Source of the DNA: Thermococcus alcaliphilus
Lineage (GTDB): Archaea; Methanobacteriota_B; Thermococci; Thermococcales; Thermococcaceae
NCBI RefSeq assembly: GCF_024054535.1
Contig: NZ_JAMXLV010000021.1
Coordinates: 124,001 to 188,000, forward strand
Direction: 5' to 3'
DNA length: 64,000 nt
The position numbers and the translations under genes are program-made. Positions 51,498-59,815 of the stretch are shown here, in pieces. Under the pieces are notes generated by a model that was not told where the DNA came from, made no database searches, and saw only the letters and a program-made list of their open reading frames with translations. Every line of letters starts with the position of its first letter. The stretch's first letter is position 1.

Positions 51498-52006
51498 CTC
51501 AATCCCTCCTCGTAGCCTATCCTAAAAGCCTTTAGATTTATCTCCTCTGTTCCCTTGGGAACCCTTCTCCTTATGGCCTTTTCAACACTCTCTTTCTTCA
51601 CAATGTTTGTTTTTGCAACCAAATATCCAAGTGCAACCATGTTGACGGTTAAAGCCAAGCCCGTTTTTTCCTCAGCAAGTCTTGTGAATGGCGCACCTAT
51701 ATACTCCCTATCGGGCTTTACAAGGTCGGTGTCAATTATTAAAAGCCCACCCTCGCGGAGAGAGTTCTTTGTGGAATTATAGCCTAGTTGGGCAAGAGCA
51801 ACAAGAATATCGGCTTTTGTGACCATTAAATCGTAGATCGGCTCCTTTGAGATTATCAGATCAGCTATAGAATGGCCGCCTCTGCTTTGAGAACCATAAT
51901 CCTGAGTTTGGATAACGTTAAGTCCCTCTATGGCGGCAGCCTCTCCTAGGATTATCCCCGCAAGAACGACTCCCTGTCCTCCAATACCCGCTAACCTAAT
52001 CTGCAT
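51494..52006 (-). CDS. korC: 2-oxoglutarate:ferredoxin oxidoreductase gamma subunit (first set)
   Basis: A 170-residue gamma subunit: MQIRLAGIGGQGVVLAGIILGEAAAIEGLNVIQTQDYGSQSRGGHSIADLIIS, near-identical in layout to the gamma subunit at 48932. The ATG at 52006 follows GGTGGTGAAG and lies inside the end of the beta gene, overlapping by 11 bases. The set assignment to the 2-oxoglutarate enzyme (KGOR) rests on gene order with the delta subunit, as in Pyrococcus, not on sequence alone. Confidence 0.88.
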   Translation of the reverse strand: MQIRLAGIGGQGVVLAGIILGEAAAIEGLNVIQTQDYGSQSRGGHSIADLIISKEPIYDLMVTKADILVALAQLGYNSTKNSLREGGLLIIDTDLVKPDREYIGAPFTRLAEEKTGLALTVNMVALGYLVAKTNIVKKESVEKAIRRRVPKGTEEINLKAFRIGYEEGLR

Positions 52007-52859
52007 CTTCACCACCCAGCCTATAATATTGGGCAACCTCATCAATAAGCTTGTTAAGTTCTTCTGTAAACTCGGGCTTTTCTCTGCTTACAAACTCTCC
52101 AATGATAATTTTGCCCTCAAGCTCCTCCGGAGACATGTTCTTGGCCTTACTTATGGGTATGGAATTCTTTGAGAACCAGCGAAGCATCTCAGCTGGGGTC
52201 TTCATTCTGTTTCTCCTTCCGAACTGCACGGGACATTGAGAAACCACCTCTACTAGCGAGAATCCCTTAACGGTCAACGCCTTCTTTATGCTCTCTATCA
52301 GCTGGTAAACGTGAAAAGTGGTCCACCTTGCCACATAAGAGGCCCCAGCGGAGGCTACGGTTTCAGCTATTTTTAATGGATGCTCAATGTTCCTATAGGG
52401 TGTTGTGGTGGTGATTGCTCCAAAGGGAGTTGTTGGCGCCACTTGCCCACCAGTCATCCCATATATGAAGTTGTTTACAAGGATTACAGTTATGTCAATG
52501 TTCCTCCTTGCTGCATGGATAAGATGATTTCCCCCAATTCCAGCTAGGTCTCCATCACCGCTTATGACAACAACTTTCTTATCGGGCAAACCAACTTTAA
52601 CACCCGTTGCAAATGCTATAGCCCTTCCATGTGTAGTGTGCAGAGTGTCAGCAAGAAAGTACGGTGAGGCTATCCAAGCCGAGCACCCTATCCCACTCAC
52701 GACAACTAAGTCACGCGGGTCAATTTTTAGCTGATCTATGGCGTTTGCAAAAGCATTCAACACAGTCCCGCCACCACATCCGGGACAAAGTGCGGTTGGA
52801 AGGGCTTCCTTCCTAAGATATTTGGCCATTTCATACTTTGTGTAAATTTGTTTTGCCAT
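51996..52859 (-). CDS. korB: 2-oxoglutarate:ferredoxin oxidoreductase beta subunit (first set)
   Basis: A 287-residue TPP subunit: LCPGCGGGTVLNAFANAI, VVSGIGCSAWIASPYFLADTLHTTHGRAIAFATGVKVG, and VISGDGDLAGIGGNHLIHAARRNIDITVILVNNFIYGMTGGQVAPTTPFG. The ATG at 52859 follows GGTGATGCGT; the ATG six bases upstream is the alternative. It follows the alpha gene by 53 bases, a gap that also holds a candidate C/D box RNA on the other strand. Confidence 0.92.
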   Translation of the reverse strand: MAKQIYTKYEMAKYLRKEALPTALCPGCGGGTVLNAFANAIDQLKIDPRDLVVVSGIGCSAWIASPYFLADTLHTTHGRAIAFATGVKVGLPDKKVVVISGDGDLAGIGGNHLIHAARRNIDITVILVNNFIYGMTGGQVAPTTPFGAITTTTPYRNIEHPLKIAETVASAGASYVARWTTFHVYQLIESIKKALTVKGFSLVEVVSQCPVQFGRRNRMKTPAEMLRWFSKNSIPISKAKNMSPEELEGKIIIGEFVSREKPEFTEELNKLIDEVAQYYRLGGEDAD

Positions 52860-52898
52860 ACGCATCACCTTTAAATATCCAAACACCAACTTTATTCA

Positions 52899-52951
52899 GC
52901 GATGATGAATATCTAATCCGCCGAACGGTGACGAGAACGCTCGGCTGAGCT
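52899..52951 (+). ncRNA. candidate C/D box RNA antisense to the kor operon
   Basis: C ATGATGA (52902-52908), a 12-base spacer, D' CCGA (52921-52924), a 3-base spacer, C' GTGACGA (52928-52934), a 10-base spacer and D CTGA (52945-52948). The terminal boxes are canonical and the internal ones variant. A TATA-like TTTAAATATCC (52870-52880) has the right spacing for a transcript starting near 52899. It lies antisense to the last codons of the alpha subunit and the alpha-beta gap. Candidate only. Confidence 0.4.
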
Positions 52952-54130
52952 TTCTATTTCTTTTAAAATCTCCTCTACCGTCAGTGGAACTCCCCCTATC
53001 TTGTTCACGCCAATAACCGGAACTTCTTCCCTTACAAAGCGCTGCACCTCGAGTATCATCTGCCCAAGGTTCATCTCAGGCACAAGAATCGTGTGAGCTT
53101 TCTTAGAGAGCTCCTTAATTCTCTTCCCCGGAAACGGATGAACGGTCTTAGGGACAATGAGTCCAGCCTTTATTCCCTTCTTTCTCGCCTCTATTACCGC
53201 TCCAAGCGATGGCCTCGCGCTTACGCCCCAGCTCACGAGCAGAATCTCTGCATCGTCGGTGTAATATTCTTCCCACTTTTGGATCTCCTTCTCGTGAACT
53301 TCTATCTTCTTGTGAAGCCTTCTCACCAAGCGATCGTGAACCTCTGGCGTATAAACATCCCTCAAGCCGTTTTCCTTGTGTGTAGAGCCTGTAACGTGAG
53401 TAAAGTAGCCGTTGCCAAAGAGGGGCATTGGAGGAATTAAGTCTCCATGAACATCTCCAAATGGATACTTTGCCTCTTCTTCATTAGCGGGAAGCTTTCT
53501 ATAGACTATTTCAACTTCCTCCGGATCAGGAATTCTTATCTGCTCTCTCGTGTGTCCTATTATCCCGTCAGCAAGAAGAATAACAGGTATTCTGAATTTT
53601 TCACTCAAGTTAAACGCCCTTATTGTCTCCCAGAAGCTGTCTTCCACACTAGTTGGAGAGACTGCAATTATTGGATGATCTCCATGAGTTCCCCACCTTG
53701 CCTGGAAGAAATCTCCTTGGGCACCTTTTGTTGCCTGACCTGTCGAAGGGCCGCTCCTTTGAACGTCAACTAAAACCAAGGGAGTCTCCGTAAATACAGC
53801 ATAGCCAAGGTTTTCCTGCATTAAGCTAAAGCCCGGACCAGAAGTTGCAGTCATGCTCTTAAGTCCCGTCCAAGATGCTCCAACAACAGCGGCTATGCTT
53901 CCTATCTCATCCTCCATCTGGATGTAGTAGCCCTTAAGCTTCGGAAGCTCCCTTGCCATTGTTTCGGCAATTTCGCTTGCGGGGGTTATTGGATAGCCGG
54001 CATAAAACCTGCACCCGGCAAAAAGAGCTCCATAAGCTATAGCCTCATCGCCCTGCATGAAGTAGTTTCCCTTGGGGTAAAGCTTTTTTAAGAGCCCTAT
54101 TTGTTCGGGCTCGTCTCCTCGGATTATCAT
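52913..54130 (-). CDS. korA: 2-oxoglutarate:ferredoxin oxidoreductase alpha subunit (first set)
   Basis: A 405-residue alpha subunit: FMQGDEAIAYGALFAGCRFYAGYPITPASEIAETM, IQMEDEIGSIAAVVGASWTGLKSMTATSGPGFSLMQENLGYAVFTETPLVLVDVQRSGPSTGQAT and GTHGDHPIIAVSPTS, then a C-terminal domain with VPEMNLGQMILEVQRFV. The last residues, SAERSRHRSAD, look like a non-homologous extension and coincide with the candidate antisense RNA. Start ATG after GGTGATAAG. Oxidises 2-oxoglutarate to succinyl-CoA with ferredoxin (set assignment by gene order). Confidence 0.92.
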   Translation of the reverse strand: MIIRGDEPEQIGLLKKLYPKGNYFMQGDEAIAYGALFAGCRFYAGYPITPASEIAETMARELPKLKGYYIQMEDEIGSIAAVVGASWTGLKSMTATSGPGFSLMQENLGYAVFTETPLVLVDVQRSGPSTGQATKGAQGDFFQARWGTHGDHPIIAVSPTSVEDSFWETIRAFNLSEKFRIPVILLADGIIGHTREQIRIPDPEEVEIVYRKLPANEEEAKYPFGDVHGDLIPPMPLFGNGYFTHVTGSTHKENGLRDVYTPEVHDRLVRRLHKKIEVHEKEIQKWEEYYTDDAEILLVSWGVSARPSLGAVIEARKKGIKAGLIVPKTVHPFPGKRIKELSKKAHTILVPEMNLGQMILEVQRFVREEVPVIGVNKIGGVPLTVEEILKEIESSAERSRHRSAD

Positions 54131-54134
54131 CTTA

Positions 54135-54392
54135 TCACCACTTAACAGCTATTGCAAAGTCCGGGCAGAGGAGCTCACAGAGCTTACACTTCACGCACTT
54201 GTCAGCATGCACTGGAATCGGATAGTGCACTCCTTTTTCACTGAGCTCTTGGCTCCACTCGAAAACCTTTCTTGGGCACAGCTCAACACAAATGCCGCAT
54301 CCCTTGCAGAGGAAAGTGTCAACGCTTATCTCGACTGCTTCAGTTTTTCCAACAGCCAGATAATTATCCTTTTTGACTTCGACATTTGCCAT
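54135..54392 (-). CDS. korD: 2-oxoacid:ferredoxin oxidoreductase delta subunit (ferredoxin-like)
   Basis: An 85-residue protein with two [4Fe-4S] clusters: FLCKGCGICVELCPRKVF and DKCVKCKLCELLCPDFAIAV (CxxCxxCxxxCP twice). It passes electrons from the TPP subunit to soluble ferredoxin. First gene of the seven-gene operon: the ATG at 54392 follows GTAGGTGATGATT, and CTTTAAATGG (minus strand, about 54437-54446) is the likely TATA box. The second oxidoreductase set further down the operon has no delta gene of its own. Confidence 0.93.
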   Translation of the reverse strand: MANVEVKKDNYLAVGKTEAVEISVDTFLCKGCGICVELCPRKVFEWSQELSEKGVHYPIPVHADKCVKCKLCELLCPDFAIAVKW

Positions 54393-54602
54393 AATCATCA
54401 CCTACGATTTGCTAAGTGTTTTTACGTATGTAAACCATTTAAAGTTTTCGAAAATTTTCTCATCTATGAATAAGTTCGGACTCTAGGTTGCTTTTTTTGA
54501 GCAAATGCCTAACAAACATGCCCACATTGTACAAGGATAGTCATTAAACAGCCTTCTCTAGCTTGGGATTTTTGGATCTCGGGTTTATATTTGTAAAGCT
54601 GC

Positions 54603-55574
54603 TCACCAAACTTGGAGCTGCCAATCAAGCAAACCCTCGGAAACTATGTACTCCCACTCTCTCAAGCAGTCATGCTCAATGTTCTCAAGGAATTTTAGAT
54701 TTTGAGTGTTTGAGAATTCTCTAATCGCCTTTGCCACGGCTTTGTCGCATTTACCACAGTTATGAGGCCCTCTTTTTGAGCCAGCTCCCACCGGGTCGCT
54801 CAGTATCCTCTTCTTCGGAAAGTTCTCTTTGGCCCACTTCAAAATTTCAACAACACTCCAAAGCCAGGGTGTTCTGTACTCTCCTTTTTCCCACAGCCTC
54901 TCATAGATTGTTCCCCTTTGTATGTTGGTCACGTTTATGGAAAACGTGTCCGTGTATGGGGCGGCTTTTTTTATGCTCTCCTTTACATCCTCAATTGCAT
55001 CTCTTTCGCTCAAAAATATCGGCTTAAAGAGTAGATATGTCTTAACGTTGGCTCCAGCTTCCCTAATTATCTCACTCGCCCGCACAAACTCTTCAAAGGT
55101 ATTGCCCTTGTTTATGCTCACATCTGCAATGTCATCGTTTGCAGTCTCCAGCCCTATGGCAACTTCGAAGTATTTTTCTCCAATAATTTCAACAAGCTCT
55201 CTCACTGCGTCATATCTTACTAACTCCGATCTGCTCTCCACCACTATCTCCTCAACGTTATCCATCTCCGCCAGAATAGAGAAGATTTGCCTTCTGGTTT
55301 CTCTCTTAACTTCCCCATCGTCAAAAAAACTCCCGGATGTGAAGATTCTAACAGCTATCGGACCATTTTTACCCTCAATTTTCTTAAGGGCTTTTTTGAA
55401 GTATTTCACAAGCTCCTCTTGGCTCCAAGGAACTTTGGGGGCTTCCGCTGGATAAGAGCACATATAACAGGCTTCTCCAATTCTATAGCGATAACAGCCA
55501 ATAGTTGGGAGAATAACATAAAGTGCGATGCCCTTTTTTCCTGCAACATTGTCTTCGCTTGTCCAAAATGTCAT
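54603..55574 (-). CDS. archaeosine synthesis radical SAM enzyme (RaSEA-like)
   Basis: A 323-residue radical SAM protein: TIGCYRYRIGEACYMCSYPAEAPKVPW near residue 25 holds the cysteines C-x-n-C-x2-C for the [4Fe-4S] cluster, FTSGSFFDDGEVKRET and VVESRSELVRYDAVREL follow, and a C-terminal NCGKCDKAVAKAIREFSNTQNLKFLE region binds tRNA or a further cluster. This matches the archaeal RaSEA family, which with ArcS converts preQ0-tRNA at position 15 to archaeosine. Cysteine spacing CYRYRIGEACYMC is the longer variant expected. The ATG at 55574 follows GGTGAGAA. Confidence 0.85.
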   Translation of the reverse strand: MTFWTSEDNVAGKKGIALYVILPTIGCYRYRIGEACYMCSYPAEAPKVPWSQEELVKYFKKALKKIEGKNGPIAVRIFTSGSFFDDGEVKRETRRQIFSILAEMDNVEEIVVESRSELVRYDAVRELVEIIGEKYFEVAIGLETANDDIADVSINKGNTFEEFVRASEIIREAGANVKTYLLFKPIFLSERDAIEDVKESIKKAAPYTDTFSINVTNIQRGTIYERLWEKGEYRTPWLWSVVEILKWAKENFPKKRILSDPVGAGSKRGPHNCGKCDKAVAKAIREFSNTQNLKFLENIEHDCLREWEYIVSEGLLDWQLQVW

Positions 55575-55666
55575 CAATTCTCACCTACCAAAGCTTAGAG
55601 AAGGGCTTTTTAAGTTTGATGGAAATTCTCATATAAGATGGAACCAAAAGGTAGTAGGTGGGGATC

Positions 55667-56233
55667 ATGAGCTTAAAGGAAGCCAAGACTTATGGAAGCA
55701 TAGGAGCCATCCTTTCCCTTTTAGGAGGCCTTATACCAAGGGTAGGGCTTTTAGTTACAATAACAGGGATGGTAATGATACTATTTGCGGTGAAGGAAAT
55801 TTCTGACGAATTCAAAAGAGAGGACATTTTTAGAAGCTACCTTGTGGCACTTATCCTCCGTTTGGGGGCATTTTTAGTGCTCATAATCGCTGTTTTATTT
55901 GGGATCGGGGTTGCAGCGTTCAAAGGGATGCCCTTCAGAGCTATGGAGGAGGGTTTTTGGGCATTAAGACATGTAATTGCAACTTTTCTAGTGGGAGCAC
56001 TCTTGGCATGGATCCTCTTCCTTCTCGGCTCTTACCACCTTCAAAAGAGCTATGAAAAGATCGCAGCTGAAAGCGGTGTTGACGTATTTAAAACAACCGG
56101 TTCCCTGTACTTTCTAGGAGCCATCTTGATAATCGTTTTTGGACTTGGAGTGCTTCTCATCTTGGCTGGAAAGATACTGGAAATAGTTGCATACCTTTCC
56201 CTTCCAGAAAGGGTTGAAAATGGAGAGGGGTAA
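55667..56233 (+). CDS. DUF996 membrane protein
   Basis: A 188-residue protein with about four hydrophobic helices: TYGSIGAILSLLGGLIPRVGLLVTITGMVMILFAVKEI, LVALILRLGAFLVLIIAVLFGIGVAAF, VIATFLVGALLAWILFLLGSY and LYFLGAILIIVFGLGVLLILAGKILEIVAYLSLP. This is the DUF996 family, found in Thermococcales; function unknown. AGGTGGGG precedes the ATG at 55667. SurE follows two bases after its stop, so they are in one operon. Confidence 0.8.
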   Translation: MSLKEAKTYGSIGAILSLLGGLIPRVGLLVTITGMVMILFAVKEISDEFKREDIFRSYLVALILRLGAFLVLIIAVLFGIGVAAFKGMPFRAMEEGFWALRHVIATFLVGALLAWILFLLGSYHLQKSYEKIAAESGVDVFKTTGSLYFLGAILIIVFGLGVLLILAGKILEIVAYLSLPERVENGEG

Positions 56234-56235
56234 AG

Positions 56236-57021
56236 ATGGCAAAGATACTTGTAACAAATGATGATGGAATTCACTCGCGAGGAATAAAAGCTGCTGTAGA
56301 GGCACTTCAAGGGTTAGGAGAGATCTACGTAGTTGCCCCAATGTTTCAAAGGAGCGCAAGTGGAAGGGCAATGACCATCCACAGACCTCTAAGGGCTAAA
56401 AGAATAAGTATGAACGGTGCAAAAGCAGCCTATGCTTTGGATGGAATGCCCGTTGATTGCGTTATCTTTGCCATGGCCAGATTTGGAGATTTCGACCTTG
56501 CAATAAGTGGTGTAAACTTGGGAGAAAACATGAGCACCGAGATAACGGTTTCCGGGACTGCAAGCGCTGCAATAGAGGCTGCAACCCAAGAGATCCCAAG
56601 CATTGCCATAAGCCTGGAAGTTAATAGAGAAAAACACAAATTTGGTGAGGGCGAAGAGATTGACTTCTCAGCTGCCAAGTATTTCCTAAGAAAAATCGCA
56701 ACGGCGGTTTTAAAGAGAGGCCTCCCCAAAGGAGTCGATATGCTGAACGTCAACGTCCCTTATGATGCAAATGAAAGAACAGAGATAGCTTTTACTCGCC
56801 TGGCAAGAAGGATGTATAGGCCTTCTATTGAAGAGCGCATAGACCCAAAGGGGAATCCCTACTACTGGATAGTTGGAACTCAGTGCCCTAAGGAGGCATT
56901 AGAGCCGGGAACGGATATGTATGTAGTTAAAGTTGAGAGAAAAGTTAGCGTGACTCCAATAAACATTGATATGACAGCAAGAGTGAATTTAGACGAGATT
57001 AAAAGACTTTTAGAACTGTAG
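56236..57021 (+). CDS. surE: SurE 5'/3'-nucleotidase
   Basis: A 261-residue metal-dependent phosphatase acting on nucleoside monophosphates. Metal site: ILVTNDDGIHSRGIKA at residues 4-19 (paired Asp), then APMFQRSASGRAMTIHRPLRA near 36, LDGMPVDCVIFA near 75 and ISGVNLGENMSTEITVSGTASAAIEAA near 94. All SurE core residues are present and length is typical. It immediately follows the DUF996 gene. Confidence 0.95.
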   Translation: MAKILVTNDDGIHSRGIKAAVEALQGLGEIYVVAPMFQRSASGRAMTIHRPLRAKRISMNGAKAAYALDGMPVDCVIFAMARFGDFDLAISGVNLGENMSTEITVSGTASAAIEAATQEIPSIAISLEVNREKHKFGEGEEIDFSAAKYFLRKIATAVLKRGLPKGVDMLNVNVPYDANERTEIAFTRLARRMYRPSIEERIDPKGNPYYWIVGTQCPKEALEPGTDMYVVKVERKVSVTPINIDMTARVNLDEIKRLLEL

Positions 57022-57035
57022 AAGCAAGGAAATTT

Positions 57036-57113
57036 TGGCGCCCGGGTCGGGATTTGAACCCGAGTCGCGGGAGTGACAGTCCCGCATGATGGGCCTGGCT
57101 ACACCACCCGGGC
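57036..57113 (-). tRNA. tRNA-Asp (GTC), CCA encoded
   Basis: Minus strand acceptor GCCCGGG (57113-57107) pairs with CCCGGGC; anticodon stem CGGGA/TCCCG encloses CTGTCAC with anticodon GTC; T arm GGTTCAAATCC; discriminator G and CCA at the 57036 end. It lies just downstream of the 5S rRNA gene on the same strand, six bases apart, so both are probably cut from one transcript. Confidence 0.97.
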
Positions 57114-57119
57114 AATTTG

Positions 57120-57245
57120 AGTGGCCGGCGGCGTCCCCGGTTTCCCGCCCCCTCTCGGAGGGCAGTACACCCGGGATCGCTGGCGGGCTTAACTTCCGGG
57201 GTCGAAACGAGTCCGGGTGTGACCCCGCCGCTATGACCGCCGTAC
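57120..57245 (-). rRNA. rrf: 5S ribosomal RNA
   Basis: Minus-strand sequence starts GTACGGCGGTCATAGCGGCG and contains the archaeal 5S core CCGGAAGTTAAGCCCGCC and the CTGCCCTCCGAGAGGG arm, ending GCCGCCGGCCAC, which pairs with the 5' end to form helix I. Length about 125 bases. The ends may be off by a few bases. TTTATAAACCC (minus strand, about 57267-57277) lies about 25 bases upstream as TATA box. 16S and 23S are not in this window, so the 5S-tRNA-Asp unit is separate from them. Confidence 0.95.
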
Positions 57246-57395
57246 CACTAACAACTCCCGGCATTGGGTTTATAAATTTTGCGGTAACGCAGAAATCACA
57301 ATCTCCGCCTTCAGAGGTGCAAAGTTTAAATACACTTCTTCAAGTGAAAAACTTAAATAGTGAAAAGGCTTCCTACATAAAAGCGGTGATGAAAA

Positions 57396-58244
57396 ATGAA
57401 AGTTAAAAGCCTCATGACTCCAGACCCAGTGGTAATTGAACTTCCGGCAACGAGGAATTACGCACTCGATCTTTTCAAAAAACATAGAGTTAGGTCTTTT
57501 CCGGTAGTTAAAAAAGGTACAAAGGAGCTTGTTGGTATAGTTAGCATAAAAAGTGTTCTTTTGCACCCTGATGAGGATCAACTCGCAATGCTCGTTAAGA
57601 GAGATGTTCCTACCGTACATCCCAATGACACTTTGAGGAAAGCTGTTAAGCTGATGCTTGAATACGACTACAGGCGTGTTGTTGTGGTGGATGATCAAAA
57701 CCGGGTTGTGGGTATTCTAACGGTGGGAGATATAATAAGAAGGTATCTCTCCAAGAACGAAAAAATGAAGGAGATAGAAATTGAGCCCTATTACCAAAGA
57801 TATGTGAGCGTTGTCTGGAGGGGAACGCCCTTAAAGGCGGCATTAAAGGCACTGCTGCTTTCAAACTCCATGGCTTTGCCCGTAATAGATGATGAGGGGA
57901 ACCTTATAGGCATCATCGACGAGACAGATCTCCTCAAAGACAGCGAGATTGTGAGAGTCATGAAGAGTGCGGAGTTAGCAGCTTCCAGCGAGGAGGAGTG
58001 GATATTGGAGAGCCACCCCGTGCTTCTCTTTGAGAAGGCAGAACTTCAGCTTCCCAAAAAGCCAGTAGAAGAAATTATGACAACCGAACTAAAACTTGCA
58101 ACCCCACATATGAGTGTTTATGAAGTGGCAAACATAATGACAAGGGAACACATAGAGCAGCTACCCGTTGTCAAAGGGGAAGGAGAAATAATAGGGTTGA
58201 TTAGAGACATTGACCTCATAAGGGTAATAGTGAAAAAGGCATGA
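57396..58244 (+). CDS. protein with four CBS domains
   Basis: A 282-residue protein made of two CBS pairs: KVKSLMTPDPVVIELPATRNYALDLF, MLVKRDVPTVHPNDTLRKAVKLMLEYDYRRVVVVDDQNRVVGILTVGDII, YVSVVWRGTPLKAALKALLLSNSMALPVIDDEGNLIGIIDETDLL and EEIMTTELKLATPHMSVYEVANIMTREHIEQLPVVKGEGEIIGLIRDIDLIRV. CBS pairs bind adenine nucleotides or SAM to sense cell status. No catalytic domain. The homoserine dehydrogenase gene starts inside its stop (ATGA), suggesting a regulatory link with threonine/methionine synthesis (inference). Confidence 0.9.
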   Translation: MKVKSLMTPDPVVIELPATRNYALDLFKKHRVRSFPVVKKGTKELVGIVSIKSVLLHPDEDQLAMLVKRDVPTVHPNDTLRKAVKLMLEYDYRRVVVVDDQNRVVGILTVGDIIRRYLSKNEKMKEIEIEPYYQRYVSVVWRGTPLKAALKALLLSNSMALPVIDDEGNLIGIIDETDLLKDSEIVRVMKSAELAASSEEEWILESHPVLLFEKAELQLPKKPVEEIMTTELKLATPHMSVYEVANIMTREHIEQLPVVKGEGEIIGLIRDIDLIRVIVKKA

Positions 58245-59251
58245 AGGAAATTTCCCTTTCTCTTATTGGTTTTGGAAACGTGGGAAAAGGGGTTGCTGAG
58301 GTACTTTTCAACAAGCATCAGTATTTCAAAGAGAAATACGGTCTTGAGATCAAGGTAGTGAGCATTACCGATTCTACCGCCACAATATGGGATCCCAACG
58401 GGATAGACCTAAAAGAGGCTTTGGAAACTAAGGAAAGTTTTGGTTCGCTTAAATTCTGGGGAAATGAGTATGAGGTTTATGAGTTGGGAGCTTCTGAGGT
58501 TGTTGAAGAAATCGACAGCGATGTGGTGGTTGACGTTACCAACGACAAAAACGCGGCAAAATGGCATTTGAAGGCTTTAAAGAATGGAAAGTCCGTTGTA
58601 ACCTCAAACAAACCACCTGTGGTTTTTAGTTATAGAGAACTCCTCAAGGTCTCGTCTGAAAAAGATGTGCCTTACCTTTTTGAGGCTACAGTAATGGCAG
58701 GGACGCCTATAATACACCTCCTTAGGAGGGCTCTACTCGCTGATTCTATAGAAAGGATTTGGGGAGTGCTCAACGGCACAACAACGTTTATCCTAAATGC
58801 AGTAGAAGAAGGCATGAGCTTTGAAGAAGCCCTTAAAAAAGCCCAAAAGCTTGGAATAGCAGAAAGAGATCCATCAAATGATCTCAAAGGAATTGATGCA
58901 GGTTATAAGGGGGTCATTCTGCACAACATAGCCTTTTACCCCTTTGATTTCAAAAAAGCTTACATAGAAGGTATAGAGGGAATATCGGAGGAGAAAATCA
59001 GGGATAACTTCAAAAAAGGATCTGTTACAAGGCTTGTTGCCCTTGTGGAAGATGGGAAAGTGGAGATAAAGCCCAGAAGATTACCCATGAACAGTCCCCT
59101 AGCCGTTAAAGGTACTTCAAACGTTGCTTTGATAGAGAGCGATTTATTAGGGGAGTTAGTTATTAGGGGAGCCGGGGCAGGGATAAAAGAGACTGCCTCT
59201 GGAGTTGTGAGCGACATAATAAGAGCATCCTTAAGAACCAAATATTTATAA
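58241..59251 (+). CDS. hom: homoserine dehydrogenase
   Basis: Reduces aspartate semialdehyde to homoserine, the branch point to threonine and methionine. The 336 residues contain the Rossmann motif SLIGFGNVGKGVAEVLF, the conserved VVTSNKPPVVFSYREL near 125, FEATVMAGTPIIHLLRRALL near 147 and the catalytic region GVLNGTTTFILNAVEEGMSFEEALKKAQKLGIAERDPSNDLKGIDAGYK near 175-225 (with the substrate Asp and Lys). It overlaps the CBS gene by four bases. Confidence 0.95.
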   Translation: MKEISLSLIGFGNVGKGVAEVLFNKHQYFKEKYGLEIKVVSITDSTATIWDPNGIDLKEALETKESFGSLKFWGNEYEVYELGASEVVEEIDSDVVVDVTNDKNAAKWHLKALKNGKSVVTSNKPPVVFSYRELLKVSSEKDVPYLFEATVMAGTPIIHLLRRALLADSIERIWGVLNGTTTFILNAVEEGMSFEEALKKAQKLGIAERDPSNDLKGIDAGYKGVILHNIAFYPFDFKKAYIEGIEGISEEKIRDNFKKGSVTRLVALVEDGKVEIKPRRLPMNSPLAVKGTSNVALIESDLLGELVIRGAGAGIKETASGVVSDIIRASLRTKYL

Positions 59252-59284
59252 CTCCCTTCTGGATTTTTTTGACTCGGTGAGAGT

Positions 59285-59812
59285 GTGAAGCATGTAATAG
59301 CCCTCCATCAGGTTTATGGAGAGCTGATATTCAGGGGGCTTAAGTATCATGAAATAAGGAAAGCCCCTGTTTTTAGGGAAGGGGATACTGTTTTTCTCTA
59401 TATCGCAAGAGGAGACCTAAGCGTCTTAAGAAGAACTCTGGGAAAACTCGGCCTTACTGAGGAACAGGTTTTAACCAAAAGAGGGAGCATTGTTGGAGGG
59501 TTTGAAGTCGGGGAAGTTATTAAAGCCGATTTTGAAACACTGTGGGAGTTAACGAAGGATACCAGTGGGCTTAGTTTTGTTTATGGCGAAGAAGAGGGCA
59601 AAAAATGGCTTAAACAGTATATAAAAGAATACGGCTATGCCTTCACCATAGAAAAGCCGTTTCTTTTTAGAGAACCCCTCACAAGAGAAAAAATGAAGGA
59701 GCTTTATGGCATTCACGTAGAGGGAATAATCCACCTTTCAAGCAGGACAAGGAAGCCATGGGTTAAAACTCTTCTCGAAGACCTCACCGCGAGAGAAGTT
59801 CACTTTATCTAG
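59285..59812 (+). CDS. DUF365 (PUA/ASCH-like) protein
   Basis: A 175-residue protein with an N-terminal PUA/ASCH-like fold: VIALHQVYGELIFRGLKYHEIRKAPVFREGDTVFLYIARGDLSVLRRTLGKLG, then SIVGGFEVGEVIKADFETLWELT. The family is DUF365, seen mainly in Thermococcales and related archaea; it may bind RNA, but no function is known. A GTG at 59285 follows CGGTGAGA. The preceding gene ends 33 bases upstream. Confidence 0.75.
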   Translation: MKHVIALHQVYGELIFRGLKYHEIRKAPVFREGDTVFLYIARGDLSVLRRTLGKLGLTEEQVLTKRGSIVGGFEVGEVIKADFETLWELTKDTSGLSFVYGEEEGKKWLKQYIKEYGYAFTIEKPFLFREPLTREKMKELYGIHVEGIIHLSSRTRKPWVKTLLEDLTAREVHFI

Positions 59813-59815
59813 CCT

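Noticed and set aside
54470-54480. GTTCGG half-site upstream of the kor operon, resembling the operator arm
   Set aside because: The second arm is missing, so it does not match the 18-bp palindrome.
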